64,000 nt of DNA from DATFVA01 sp963764235 (GCA_963764235.1 CAVXRO010000008.1:124001-188000), one strand, 5' to 3'; counted from the first letter of the stretch, positions 8,257 through 18,156 are shown. Numbers and translations are program-made. The notes: generated from the letters alone by a model not told the origin.

Positions 8257-10715
8257 TTCTTCTTCCTGGTCGTGACCTGTTTTTTCTCATCGCCGGGTCT
8301 TAAAGCCTTAGATCTCGCATAAAGATATTTTATCTTCTTTTCAACCAGATCGAATACCGTTCCTGTTTGGTAGCCTTTTGCGGTTTTCCTTCCAGCCTTT
8401 ACGCCAGTAAGAAGCGTAATACCTTCCTCAACTTTAGATATTGGATAGATATGAAATTCACCTTTTCTTACCGATTCAACCACCTCATCTTTTAGCATTA
8501 ATTCCTTCACATTCTGAATTGGAATTACCACGCCCTGCTTCTTGTTAAAACCTCTTGCCTTGCATAGGTCATAGAATCCTTCAACCTTTTCATTAACTCC
8601 TCCGATAGGCTGAACATCTCCTTTCTGGTTAAGAGAACCTGTTACGGCCAGGTACTGCCTTATAGGCAGATCGGCTAACGTAGAGAGCAGAGCAAAGATC
8701 TCGGCGCAGGATGCACTGTCGCCATCCACTGTTCCATAAGACTGCTCAAACACGAGGTTAGCGTTAAAGGATAAAGGAAGATCCTGACCGAAAGTTTCCC
8801 TGAAATAACCGGAGATAATCAGCACGCCTTTATTATAATGCCTTCCGCTCATCCCCGCTTCACGTTCAACATTGATTATGCTTCCGCTGCCGAGAGAAAC
8901 AGTTGCTGTTATCCTGGTAGGACGGCCGAAGGAATAATAATCAGTAGTGTAAACTGCCAATCCGTTTATCTGACCTATCCTTTCTCCATCTGTATCAAGC
9001 AATATCATTTGATCGTTAAGCATATCGTCGATCTTAGATTCAAGCAGTCCATGTCTCTCTTTAGCAAGTTCAAAAGCCTTCCTTACATGCGCTTCACTTA
9101 TTACATTAAATCCGTCATCAAGAGCCCAGAAATTAGCCTCACGCGCTAGATCAGCTATCTTGGAAAATCTTGTGGTAAGCTTGTTCTTTTGTCCCGCGAA
9201 TCTCGCACTTATCTCTATTAGCTTGGAGAGGGCTGATTTGTCAAACTCGCAAAGTCCTTCTTCTTTTATAAGTTTCTTTATAACCTGCGCGTACTCTATT
9301 ATCACTTTATCCGATCGTTTTATCTCATAATCGAAATCAGCTTTAACCTTAAACATTTTCTTGAAATCATACTCACGTTCAGCAAGCACCGAATATATCC
9401 AGTCGCTTCCAAGGAGAATTATCTTAGTTTCAATCTCAATAGATTCGGGTTTAAGGATAGAAGACGTGAACTGAAATACAGAAGGTGATTCCTGAATTTC
9501 CAGCTTATTATATGTCAGCACTCTTTTAAGTGTACGCCAGACACCGGGCTCCTCAAAAAGGTGCAGCACATTAAGCACAAGATAGCCGCCGTTAGCCTTC
9601 AGAATAGAACCCGCCTTAATCTTAGTGAAATCACTGTACCAGCCGCCCCTGCCGTCGCTTACCTTTTCTATAGTACCGAACAGGTTAATAAAATTCGGGG
9701 AAGTTTCAATTATAACAGGACATTCTGTTGTTTCACTGTTATCGAGGATTATATTAACATCATACTCCTTAAAGTAGTCGATCTCAAACCCTTCGACGGT
9801 GATCTGCCCCTCCGGCTTCACTCCCTTAAAGACCTGCACGTTCTCCATTATGTTATTCTCAACCTGGTTAATAAAGTCAATCACCTTCGCATCGTTATAC
9901 CTCTCACGAATATTATCGATTAAACTCTTAACCACCATCTCAACAGCCGACTTCTCAATATCGAGCATCTTCTTTTCAAAATTCTGGCTTATCTTCAATC
10001 CCTCTTTAAAGATAACCTTAAGATCCTGCTGAAGTTCGTTATACTTATTAATAATTGTCTTAGCATCAGTTTTAGTAAGACTGCCATCTTTTATCTTTTC
10101 ATCCAGCTGGTAAATAGGGACAGGTTTTTCATCTATAAGGGGGTATATATCGGGTCGTGCTCCTCCGCCGTCTACTTTCACCTGTACCAGAGTAAAATTA
10201 TCCTCCTTCAGCTTCTGATCGAAATCATTCATCAAAGCCTGTTCCTGCTCATTATACTCCTGTACGAGCTGTTTTCTTCTTTGCGTAAACATATCGCTGT
10301 CAAGCGTCTGGGGTATTCTGTTCTTAAGTATTCCAATAGCGGAAGCAAGGTCCTGTCTGAACTGTCTTGCCTTCCCGATTGGAAAAGTAAGAAGAATAGG
10401 TGCATCGGGATCCTTAAAATTATTCACGTAAGCATAATCGCAGAGGGGAGGGCAGTTGGAGCTTATTTTCTCAAGCATTTTTTTTACAGTCGTGGCTTTG
10501 CCTGAACCTGATAGGCCTGCAATGAAAATATTGTAGCCGGGAGCGCGTAAATCAACGCCCAGCCTTATTGCCTTCAAAGCCCGTTCCTGACCGATGATTC
10601 CCTCCATTGGTTCAAGGTCGCTCGTAGAATCAAACTCAAAAACATCAGGGTCGCAATACCATCTCAAATCTTCCGGTTTTAATTCTTCATGTTTTGTTGG
10701 TTTGGGGTGTGCCAT
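8253..10715 (-). CDS. Lon-family ATP-dependent protease (LonH/YcbZ-like, AAA_32 type)
   Basis: Cytoplasmic AAA+ serine protease of 820 residues. The N-terminal region has a degenerate P-loop, GLSGSGKATT, with Ala instead of Ser/Thr after the Lys. This is in keeping with the AAA_32 branch, where the first nucleotide site is often degenerate. A long Glu/Lys/Gln-rich helical region occupies about 110-290. The C-terminal Lon proteolytic domain holds the Ser-Lys dyad: GTVDGDSASCAE for the Ser and GGVNEKVEGF for the Lys. It is first gene of a leftward group with pyk (4-base overlap) and amrS. A basic tail (KKQVTTRKKK) ends the protein. Substrates are unknown. Confidence 0.9.
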   Translation of the reverse strand: MAHPKPTKHEELKPEDLRWYCDPDVFEFDSTSDLEPMEGIIGQERALKAIRLGVDLRAPGYNIFIAGLSGSGKATTVKKMLEKISSNCPPLCDYAYVNNFKDPDAPILLTFPIGKARQFRQDLASAIGILKNRIPQTLDSDMFTQRRKQLVQEYNEQEQALMNDFDQKLKEDNFTLVQVKVDGGGARPDIYPLIDEKPVPIYQLDEKIKDGSLTKTDAKTIINKYNELQQDLKVIFKEGLKISQNFEKKMLDIEKSAVEMVVKSLIDNIRERYNDAKVIDFINQVENNIMENVQVFKGVKPEGQITVEGFEIDYFKEYDVNIILDNSETTECPVIIETSPNFINLFGTIEKVSDGRGGWYSDFTKIKAGSILKANGGYLVLNVLHLFEEPGVWRTLKRVLTYNKLEIQESPSVFQFTSSILKPESIEIETKIILLGSDWIYSVLAEREYDFKKMFKVKADFDYEIKRSDKVIIEYAQVIKKLIKEEGLCEFDKSALSKLIEISARFAGQKNKLTTRFSKIADLAREANFWALDDGFNVISEAHVRKAFELAKERHGLLESKIDDMLNDQMILLDTDGERIGQINGLAVYTTDYYSFGRPTRITATVSLGSGSIINVEREAGMSGRHYNKGVLIISGYFRETFGQDLPLSFNANLVFEQSYGTVDGDSASCAEIFALLSTLADLPIRQYLAVTGSLNQKGDVQPIGGVNEKVEGFYDLCKARGFNKKQGVVIPIQNVKELMLKDEVVESVRKGEFHIYPISKVEEGITLLTGVKAGRKTAKGYQTGTVFDLVEKKIKYLYARSKALRPGDEKKQVTTRKKK

Positions 10716-10882
10716 ATTTTATACCTGCTTTTGATGAGAATTTTAATATTCTTATAAACCTAAGATAAAAATCTAAATATTATTGGTTTTAATTTCAAAA
10801 AAATAAAGAATTAACGTGATCGCTAGTTGAATAATAAACTATAATAATTGTTATTATTGGCACATAAAAAAAATAATTTAAT

Positions 10883-12014
10883 ATGACTCAAGACGACGTA
10901 AGAAAACTTTTTCCCCATATAGAAAAGGGAATAACTTATCTTAACCATGCAGCCACAGGACCATTCTCTACGCGCCTCCTTGACGAAATGGACAGAATAT
11001 TTCAGGACGAGAAGTGAAGAGAACATTGACGACTATCCTGCTTTCGTTAAGATCACCGAAGAGACGAAAGATATGCTGGCTGCTTATATGAATACAGAAA
11101 GCAGCAGGATAGCTTTTCTTGATAATACAACAAACGGACTGAACGTTCTCGCGCAAGGTCTGCAATGGGAACCGGGAGATGAGATTATTCTTAACGATCT
11201 TGAGTTCCCGGCTAACATTTATCCCTTTATGAACCTCGAAAAGAAAGGGATAGAGTTGGTCATCGTTAAATCTCACGATGGCATCGTAAGTGCAGAGGAT
11301 ATCATAGAAAAATTACCCCTAAGACTAAACTAGTTTCTGTTAGTATGGTGCAGTTTCTTTCCGGGTACAGAATTGATCTGAAAAAGCTCGGTTCTGAATG
11401 TAAACGTCAGGGTAGAATCCTGAGCGTTGATGCAATCCAGGGAATGGGTGCATTCAGACTAGATGTTCGGGACAGCAGTATCGATTTCGTTTCCTGCGGT
11501 ACACAAAAATGGATGCTGGGTTTGCAGGGGTTGTCTTTTATTTATATATCATTAGAACTGCAGAAGAAAATTGATCCGGCTTACGTTGGCTGGCTCGGGG
11601 TTAACGACGGATGGAATCTACTTGATTACAATCTGTCTTTGAAAGATTCAGCGGAGAGATTTCAGCCGGGTTCGCTTAACTCAGCTGGTATTTATGCTCT
11701 CAACGCCTCACTTAAACTATTCAGGGATTTCGGATTAGATAAGGTTGAAGACAGTGTGCTTTCCAATTCAAATCTGCTTATTTCCGAACTGAGATAAGAT
11801 GGGAATAGAACCTCTTCTGCCGGTTACTGAAAATAAATTTATATCCGGAATAGTTTCTTTCCGGCATAAAAATGCATATTCAATACTTGAACTCCTAAAA
11901 GAAAAGAAAATAGAAGCCGCGGTAAGGGAGGGAATTATGCGGATTTCACCTCATTTTTACAATAACTCTGATGATATAGAACGGCTTATAGAAGGACTTA
12001 AATCATTAATTTAA
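10883..12014 (+). pseudogene. class V aminotransferase broken by three frame changes
   Basis: PLP-dependent enzyme of the NifS/selenocysteine-lyase-like fold, about 376 residues if joined. It begins MTQDDVRKLFPHIEKGITYL and hits TGA at 11015. The protein continues in another frame (SEENIDDYPAF...) to TAG at 11331, returns to the first frame (ITPKTKLVSVS...) to TAA at 11795, and ends in the second frame at 12014. Recognisable parts are the N-terminal LNHAATGP, VDAIQGMG and the PLP-lysine region GTQKWMLG. The span of 1132 nt is one base more than a multiple of three. Three breaks in one gene could mean real decay, but the surrounding pattern of indels makes assembly error a strong alternative. 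Confidence 0.85.
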
Positions 12015-12096
12015 CTGCTATTGGTGAAATACCGGCATTTTTATAAATTATAATAAACTTTATGTCTTTTATAAAAGATTACCCAGGAGTTACCAT

Positions 12097-12648
12097 ATGT
12101 TTTCATTGATGCGTTTATCTGCTTTCCTCATTATTGCAATTATTATTATGGCATTTTTATCCAATACCTATTCACAGCAAAAAGAAGAAAAAGTAAGGAT
12201 TAGTCCTAAAGCATCTATATCACAGACAGTCGGTTTTACTGATGTTACCATTTCATACAGCAGGCCGGGAGTTAAGGGAAGGAAAATCTGGGGAGGTCTG
12301 GTACCTTACGATAAAGTGTGGCGCGCAGGAGCAAACGAAGCCACTAAAATTACCTTCAGTACGGATGTGACAATCGAAGGTAAAAAACTCGCAAAAGGTT
12401 CCTACGGACTTTTTACGATTCCGGGTAAGAATGAATGGACAATAATATTTAATAAAGTAGCCGACCAGTGGGGAGCGTTCGAGTATAACGAAGCGGAAGA
12501 CGCATTAAGAATAAACGTAAAACCCGGGAAAAGTAATTTCACCGAATGGCTGAAATATGAAATTACCAGGACGAGTGATTCGACTGCAGTTGTCAGCCTC
12601 GAATGGGAGAAACTAAAAGTGCCGTTTAAAATCGAAGTAAAGATTTAG
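12097..12648 (+). CDS. DUF2911 domain-containing secreted protein
   Basis: Exported protein of 183 residues and unknown function. A hydrophobic signal peptide covers about residues 4-26 (ending ...SNTYSQQ), and the DUF2911 core follows with ISPKASISQTVG, VTISYSRPGVKGRKIWG, LVPYDKVWRAGANEATKI and GSYGLFTIPG. The family is common in Bacteroidota and relatives. CCAGGAG before the ATG supports the start. It stands between the broken aminotransferase and a convergent phosphohexomutase, with only 16 bases to the latter. Confidence 0.9.
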   Translation: MFSLMRLSAFLIIAIIIMAFLSNTYSQQKEEKVRISPKASISQTVGFTDVTISYSRPGVKGRKIWGGLVPYDKVWRAGANEATKITFSTDVTIEGKKLAKGSYGLFTIPGKNEWTIIFNKVADQWGAFEYNEAEDALRINVKPGKSNFTEWLKYEITRTSDSTAVVSLEWEKLKVPFKIEVKI

Positions 12649-12664
12649 TAATCTGAAATTTCAT

Positions 12665-14011
12665 TTATTCTCTAATAATCTTAAGCAGTTCTTCTGTCTT
12701 TTCCTTCATTAACTGTTTATCGCCGCGGCTCTCAACATTGAGTCTTATTATCGGCTCGGTGTTTGACATTCTGAGGTTGAATCTCCAGTTATCGTACTCA
12801 ACACTTAACCCGTCGAGGTGGTCAATCTTTCCATCGGAATATTTCTTCTCCACCTCATCAAGCTTAGCTTTGGGATCTTCTATTTCTGAATTTATTTCTC
12901 CGGAGCAGGGATATTCAGCTATCATCTCCTCAACAAGGGCGGATAATGGCTTATTCTCTTCCGACATCAGCTGCATTACCAGAAGGAAGGGAATCATCCC
13001 GCTGTCTGAATAGGCATTTTCCCTGAAGTAATGGTGGGCCGACATCTCACCGCCGTATATCGCATTAACCTCTCGCATCTTCTGCTTAATGAATGCATGC
13101 CCGCTCTTTGATACAACTGGTTCTCCTCCGCTGCTTTTAACAATGTCGATTGTATTCCAGACAAGGCGGGGATCATGCACAATCCTAGCACCAGGATTGG
13201 TTTTCAGGATCGATTTGGCAAGGAGTCCCACTATATAGTAACCCTCAATAAAATTTCCTTTCTCATCGAAAAAGAAACATCTGTCGAAATCGCCGTCCCA
13301 TGCAACTCCAAGGTTAGCGTGGTTCTGATCAACAGCATCAATCGTCGGTTTTCTGTTGTCGGTCAACAGGGGATTAGGCACGCCGTGAGGGAAATCTGAA
13401 TCGGGTTCATTAAAAAGCTTTATCATTTTTACAGGCAGTTCCGGTTCAAGGGCGTCAACAACCAGTCCCGCACAGCCGTTACCCGCATTCACCACAACCT
13501 TAAAAGGTTTAATTTTCTTTACATCATAAAATTTTTCAAGATGGTTAATGAACCCGCTCATTACATTATCATGGTCAACATCCCCGGGTTCCAGGTTATG
13601 TATCTGAAGATCATCATTAAGTATCATCTTTTCAATTTCACTAAGACCGGTATCATAACCTATCGGTACTGATCCCTTTCCTACGAACTTCATTCCATTA
13701 TACTCGGGGGGATTATGACTCGCAGTTATCATAATGCCTCCGTCTGCTTCGTAAACGGGAGTTGCATAATAGATCATCTCGGTGCCGCATAGTCCAATAT
13801 CAACAACATCCACACCATGATCGTTCAGTCCTTTTTTAATTGCATCTGAGATTGCTTCGGAAGATTGCCGGATATCGTGTCCTATCACTACCTTTTCTGC
13901 ATCTGTCAGTTTTGCAAAACCGACTGCAATATTATATGCAAGATCAGCGTTAAGTTCCGAAGGGACTTTACCTCTTATATCATAAGCCTTAAAAGAATTT
14001 ATTTTGTCCAT
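12665..14011 (-). CDS. phosphomannomutase/phosphoglucomutase
   Basis: Alpha-D-phosphohexomutase of 448 residues interconverting sugar 1- and 6-phosphates for envelope polysaccharide synthesis. The phosphoserine loop is ITASHNPPEYNG at about residue 97, the metal-binding loop is GDFDRC at about 240, and the sugar-binding loop is GGEMSAHHYF near 325. The C-terminal phosphate-binding RMSNTEPIIRLNVE segment is near 415. The length fits the PMM/PGM (ManB/AlgC) class. It is convergent with the DUF2911 gene and has no obvious partner on its strand. Confidence 0.93.
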   Translation of the reverse strand: MDKINSFKAYDIRGKVPSELNADLAYNIAVGFAKLTDAEKVVIGHDIRQSSEAISDAIKKGLNDHGVDVVDIGLCGTEMIYYATPVYEADGGIMITASHNPPEYNGMKFVGKGSVPIGYDTGLSEIEKMILNDDLQIHNLEPGDVDHDNVMSGFINHLEKFYDVKKIKPFKVVVNAGNGCAGLVVDALEPELPVKMIKLFNEPDSDFPHGVPNPLLTDNRKPTIDAVDQNHANLGVAWDGDFDRCFFFDEKGNFIEGYYIVGLLAKSILKTNPGARIVHDPRLVWNTIDIVKSSGGEPVVSKSGHAFIKQKMREVNAIYGGEMSAHHYFRENAYSDSGMIPFLLVMQLMSEENKPLSALVEEMIAEYPCSGEINSEIEDPKAKLDEVEKKYSDGKIDHLDGLSVEYDNWRFNLRMSNTEPIIRLNVESRGDKQLMKEKTEELLKIIRE

Positions 14012-14189
14012 TTACGCTCCTAATTAGGGGGAAGTTGAAAAATAATTCGTAGAATTTTAAATAGGTTTTTTCTTAACCATCTATGTGCGATTTTAGTTGT
14101 CTTAATTTATGAAATTTATCTGACCTTTCAAGTGAGAGGAATTTTCTAAGAGAATATTTTTTCAATGGACTTTTTATTTATTACTGCTT

Positions 14190-14534
14190 ATGTTTATGCC
14201 AATTAAAAATACGAGGGAGCTAATTATCGATACAAAGGATACTGTTAAGTGGCACTTCGCTAAATGCAACCACTCAAAATGCAATGCTATATTCCTGGTT
14301 AACCCTGAAGAGGCACCGGGTGAGCTTGGCTTTATTTGTCCTGAATGCAGCAAAAAGACAACCACTTCACATATTGTGCAGTGTTCCAGCTGCAGGACAA
14401 TACTCAACTTTGTAAGGGCTAACCCCAATGAAGAGAAGGTTGTTTTTAATGTTCCCAAGTGCTCGCACTGTGTGGGAACAATAGAAGATGAATGGGAAAT
14501 AGAACCGTTATATCAGCCGGATTCATATATTTAA
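14190..14534 (+). CDS. uncharacterised zinc-ribbon protein
   Basis: Small cytoplasmic protein of 114 residues with no recognised family. It holds Cys pairs arranged as two possible zinc ribbons: CNHSKC (26-31) with CPEC (51-54), then CSSC (66-69) with CSHC (91-94). There is no signal peptide. It is followed by its own strong terminator, so it is a single-gene unit. The start could be the ATG at 14190 or 14196; neither has a clear ribosome binding site. A nucleic-acid or protein interaction role is only a guess from the zinc ribbons. Confidence 0.7.
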   Translation: MFMPIKNTRELIIDTKDTVKWHFAKCNHSKCNAIFLVNPEEAPGELGFICPECSKKTTTSHIVQCSSCRTILNFVRANPNEEKVVFNVPKCSHCVGTIEDEWEIEPLYQPDSYI

Positions 14535-14593
14535 CCATATTCATCAATACTTTTACCGGTAATAATTCAAAATTACCAGATCATTCTTAAAGA

Positions 14594-14628
14594 GGGAAAC
14601 AGGTATAATGCCTGGTTCCCTTTTTTTT
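14594..14628 (+). terminator. rho-independent terminator
   Basis: Stem GGGAAACAGG (14594-14603) / CCTGGTTCCC (14611-14620) with one A-G mismatch and a 7-nt loop, followed by eight T. It ends the zinc-ribbon gene. Confidence 0.88.
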
Positions 14629-14680
14629 ATTTAAAGATGTGCGTCGAATTCTTCTTTAGTGAATCAAATAGTGGTAAATT

Positions 14681-14688
14681 TATATTTG
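14681..14688 (+). promoter_or_regulatory. possible Bacteroidota-type -7 element before the S46 peptidase gene
   Basis: TATATTTG matches TAnnTTTG, the -7 consensus of Bacteroidota housekeeping promoters. It lies 29 bases before the ATG at 14718. No good TTG -33 element is seen at the expected distance, so the call is weak. Confidence 0.3.
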
Positions 14689-14717
14689 TGTTCGTAAAAA
14701 AATTCAGGGAATAGATA

Positions 14718-16937
14718 ATGGAAAGAATATTCAGACAGTACTTAACGGCACTAATACTCGCAGCTGTATTTACTTTTTTATCCGGTTGTGCTTCGTCACA
14801 ACAAACAACAAAATCAGGACAGAACGTCAGCCAGGGAAGTGCATACTCCTGGTTGAACCTTGATACCATAAAAGCAGGCAAATTTGATATGGGGAAAATG
14901 TGGACATTCGAATATCCCCCCATCGATTATTTTCAGAAAGAATATAAATTCAAACCGAAACAGGAATGGTTCGATCATGTAAGAAAATCAGCCTTGCGCT
15001 TCGCAAATTATTGTTCAGCATCGTTTGTTTCAGCGGATGGACTTGTAATGACAAATGATCACTGCGGAAGAGAAAGTGTAGCAGATGTTACAAAAGAAGG
15101 CGAAGATTTGATGAAGGATGGGTTCTATGCTGAAACCCTCGCTGATGAGCGTCCGGTTCCAGGTCTTTATGTCGACCAGCTAGTGCTCATCAGGGATGTT
15201 ACTGATGAAATTCAGAATGCAATGGATCAGGGTGGGACTGAAGAAGAAAAATCGGCGATTGAAGACAGTGTAATTAATGAGATCAAGACCCGCGAAAAGG
15301 AAAGCACAGGACTCAGGATTCAGATCACTCCTCTTTATAACGGAGGAAAGTATTCGGAGTACGGCTATAAAAGATATGATGATGTCAGGCTGGTATTTGC
15401 TCCAGAAACAGAGCTTGGATTTTTCGGAGGTGACCCGGATAACTTTACCTATCCGCGTTACGATCTCGATTGTACCTTCTTTAGGGTATATGATAGCGAT
15501 GGCAATCCCCTTAAAACGGATGATTACTTCAAATGGAGCGATAGCGGTGCTGCAGCCGGAGAGCCTGTATTCGTTGTCGGTAATCCCGGTTCGACTGACA
15601 GGCTTAACACAATGGCCCAGCTGGAGTACGCAAGGGATATAGCCTATCCGCGTACTCTTGAAATGATCAATAATATGGTTGATATGTACACGAAAATGAT
15701 CGGGGAAAATCCTGAAAGGAAAAGCGAACTGCAGAACCGGTTATTTATGTTCTCAAACTCACAGAAGGCCTATAAAGGGATGCTGGAAGGACTGCGAAAC
15801 CCTGTTCTAATGCAGAGGAAGAGAGACTTTGAGAAGACGTTTAAGGCTGCAGTTATTGCAAATCCTGATTTGAAATCTAAATACGGCGATCTATGGGACA
15901 AAATTGCCGGAACGCGGCAGCAGCTGCGGGATGTTTCCAATAAACTCTTTGCGCTGTCCTTAAATCCTTTAACTACATCAGAATTATTTTTTACGGCAGG
16001 AGATGTGGTAGATCTTGCAAATGAACTTAAGCTTCCGGAAAATCAAAGAGACGAAGAATATACGGGTGAAGCACTCGATACTACAATTGCCGATATAATT
16101 CCTGACTCTATAGATATGGAAACACAGCGCGATCTGTTGAAAAACCAGGTTAAGGTTCTTTACGAATACCTTGGTGAAGATAATTCAATGGTTCAGAAAA
16201 TCACCGGCGGAAGAAGAGGAGAAGATGCCGTTGATTATATGCTTAACAATACCGTGCTGACAGATTCTGTAAAACTTATGTCCCTGATAGCAAAAGGACC
16301 TGATGCTATCCTGAACTCTGACGACCCTTTCATTTACTTCATAGTACACACAGAAGATGCGAGGGCGGATCTAAGAAGCGAAGTAAGTAAAATACTCGAC
16401 AAAGAAGGAGTATACTCTCAGGAGCTTGGTAAGGCATTATTTGCTGTTTACGGAACGTCAATTCCGCCGGATGCGACCTTCACTCTTCGCATATCAGACG
16501 GAGTAGTAAAAGGATTCCCCTATAACGGAACTGTAGCTCCTCCTTACACAACTTTTTACGGGTTATATGACAGGTATTACTCCTTCGGAAAAAAAGAACC
16601 ATGGAGCCTTCCGCAGAGATGGGTTGATCCGCCTGCAGATTTTCAGCTTGAGACGCCATTTAACTTTGTTGCAACCAATGATATTATCGGCGGTAATTCC
16701 GGCAGTCCCGTTATAAATGAAAAAGCAGAGATAGTAGGTCTGGCCTTTGACGGGAACATCCAGAGTCTTCCAGGCAACTTCATTTATACTCCCGATGAAA
16801 ACCGGATGGTTGCGGTACATTCAGCAGGACTTCTGGAGGCTGTAAAAGATATGTACAAAGCAACACGTCTGAGCCATGAGCTGAGGAACGGGCACCTTAC
16901 CGAAGAAAAATCAGTTGCAGTAGATTCCACAAAATAG
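14718..16937 (+). CDS. S46 family dipeptidyl-peptidase, DPP7 type
   Basis: Lipid-anchored serine exopeptidase of 739 residues that removes dipeptides from oligopeptide N-termini. It begins with a lipoprotein signal peptide and lipobox LSGC (Cys24). The chymotrypsin-like catalytic His sits in TNDHCGRES near residue 115 and the Ser in GGNSGSP (Ser661). In this family the residue after FD separates specificities: Gly (as here, LAFDGN, Gly679) is typical of DPP7, which prefers hydrophobic P1, while Arg is typical of the Asp/Glu-specific DPP11. The gene is monocistronic and shares a terminator with the convergent outer-membrane protein gene. Confidence 0.94.
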   Translation: MERIFRQYLTALILAAVFTFLSGCASSQQTTKSGQNVSQGSAYSWLNLDTIKAGKFDMGKMWTFEYPPIDYFQKEYKFKPKQEWFDHVRKSALRFANYCSASFVSADGLVMTNDHCGRESVADVTKEGEDLMKDGFYAETLADERPVPGLYVDQLVLIRDVTDEIQNAMDQGGTEEEKSAIEDSVINEIKTREKESTGLRIQITPLYNGGKYSEYGYKRYDDVRLVFAPETELGFFGGDPDNFTYPRYDLDCTFFRVYDSDGNPLKTDDYFKWSDSGAAAGEPVFVVGNPGSTDRLNTMAQLEYARDIAYPRTLEMINNMVDMYTKMIGENPERKSELQNRLFMFSNSQKAYKGMLEGLRNPVLMQRKRDFEKTFKAAVIANPDLKSKYGDLWDKIAGTRQQLRDVSNKLFALSLNPLTTSELFFTAGDVVDLANELKLPENQRDEEYTGEALDTTIADIIPDSIDMETQRDLLKNQVKVLYEYLGEDNSMVQKITGGRRGEDAVDYMLNNTVLTDSVKLMSLIAKGPDAILNSDDPFIYFIVHTEDARADLRSEVSKILDKEGVYSQELGKALFAVYGTSIPPDATFTLRISDGVVKGFPYNGTVAPPYTTFYGLYDRYYSFGKKEPWSLPQRWVDPPADFQLETPFNFVATNDIIGGNSGSPVINEKAEIVGLAFDGNIQSLPGNFIYTPDENRMVAVHSAGLLEAVKDMYKATRLSHELRNGHLTEEKSVAVDSTK

Positions 16938-16949
16938 ATTGATCCTGAT

Positions 16950-16974
16950 ATGCCGGGTGGTCAGAGCCCGGCAT
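16950..16974. terminator. bidirectional hairpin terminator
   Basis: Perfect 8-bp stem ATGCCGGG (16950-16957) / CCCGGCAT (16967-16974) with a 9-nt loop between the convergent genes ending at 16937 and 16982. A short T-rich stretch (TATCTTTTT) follows on the plus strand. Confidence 0.7.
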
Positions 16975-16981
16975 TATCTTT

Positions 16982-17524
16982 TTAGAAGTAATACTGTCCC
17001 TGCAGGTGAACCGATATATACTTTGCGAAGGTGTTGCCGAAGGTAATCGAATACTCAACTCCCAAACCAACTTTGAATCCGGAAGTTTTATATTCCCGCA
17101 GATCCATTCCTGCAGCGACTGAAAAAGCCGTCCCGTAATTCCATTCGTCTACATCGCTGAAAGTTCTGTCTTCTATTACGGCAGGACCGAAACCCTCTTC
17201 AAGAAAAAATGGATTACTCAGCGGCTGGGTGAATATTGCTTTAAGGGTGAATGCTTTTAAGAATGGGTAATATCTATTTGTGCTCCCCGGAAGCAGGTAA
17301 TTAAAATCCTGACCGTATATAAAGCTCAGTCGTGTATCAAATCCCAGGAAAGGGGTGCTGATCTCGGCAAAAAGCGAGGATGTGAAAGCCCCGGTGGCTG
17401 CCGAAAATCCTTCCACTGTTCCCCCGCCTATGAAACCGCCAATGCTTAGATTTTGTGCCTCTGCCGTTGGAAGAAGGAAAAGAAAAACCACCACGAAAAT
17501 TACTATCCTTATTTTCTTTAACAT
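16982..17524 (-). CDS. predicted outer-membrane beta-barrel protein
   Basis: Exported protein of 180 residues without a recognised family. It has a signal peptide (about 1-23, ending TAEA-Q), then alternating polar/hydrophobic strands rich in Gly and aromatic residues. The end, VHLQGQYYF, has a terminal Phe as in many outer-membrane barrels. The size suggests an 8-stranded barrel. It is convergent with the S46 peptidase gene. The function is unknown; a porin-like or structural role is inferred from fold features only. Confidence 0.75.
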   Translation of the reverse strand: MLKKIRIVIFVVVFLFLLPTAEAQNLSIGGFIGGGTVEGFSAATGAFTSSLFAEISTPFLGFDTRLSFIYGQDFNYLLPGSTNRYYPFLKAFTLKAIFTQPLSNPFFLEEGFGPAVIEDRTFSDVDEWNYGTAFSVAAGMDLREYKTSGFKVGLGVEYSITFGNTFAKYISVHLQGQYYF

Positions 17525-17737
17525 AAATATCCTCAGTTATTACTGAACCGGAATATCCCACCCGGACAGTATTTTAAAAGCCGGATCAATGAATTCAAAC
17601 TTATGTCTTCATTTTCAGAAAAACAAAGATCAGGAACCTCTTTCGGAGGGGATGCTGGATTGATTGGGAAATAAGCGGGATTATCATAAAATGATTATTT
17701 TTAAACAGAACAATTAAAAATCAAACAGGAAAATGTA

Positions 17738-18085
17738 ATGAATAAGAAAACTGAAATAATTTTATATGTGGAACTTGATGAGAAGAAAGTTCCGGTGAAA
17801 ATTGAATGGAGTGCTACAGATTCAGGCTTTGAAGGAAAGAGGGAGAGTAAGTCTATGATGCTTTCTCTGTGGGATAAGGCGGAAAATGCAACGATGGGAA
17901 TCGATCTATGGACGAAGGAGATGATGGTGGAGGACATGGATGTCTATTTTCATCAGACGTTCCTGAAGATGGCAGACACTTACAGACGGGCAACCAAAAA
18001 TGAAGAAGTAGCAGGAATTATTGAAAATTTCAGCGCTGATTTTGCGGATAAGCTGGAACTGAGCAAGAAGGTGTATAAGAAATAA
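17738..18085 (+). CDS. gldC: GldC-like gliding-motility-associated protein
   Basis: Small cytoplasmic protein of 115 residues resembling GldC, which in Bacteroidota is found with gliding motility/type IX secretion genes but is not itself a core secretion component. Recognisable parts are TEIILYVELDEKKVPVKIEW near the N-terminus, the mid segment SKSMMLSLWDKAENATMGIDLW and the C-terminal helix with IIENFSADFADKL. AGGAAAA precedes the ATG. It is a single gene between two leftward units. The presence of two type IX sorting domains in the window fits this assignment. Confidence 0.85.
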   Translation: MNKKTEIILYVELDEKKVPVKIEWSATDSGFEGKRESKSMMLSLWDKAENATMGIDLWTKEMMVEDMDVYFHQTFLKMADTYRRATKNEEVAGIIENFSADFADKLELSKKVYKK

Positions 18086-18156
18086 CGAAAAGAAAAATTC
18101 TATAAACAACCCTACTTCAGCGGGCAGGCCTGCAGCATGAAAAACGAAGGATGAAT

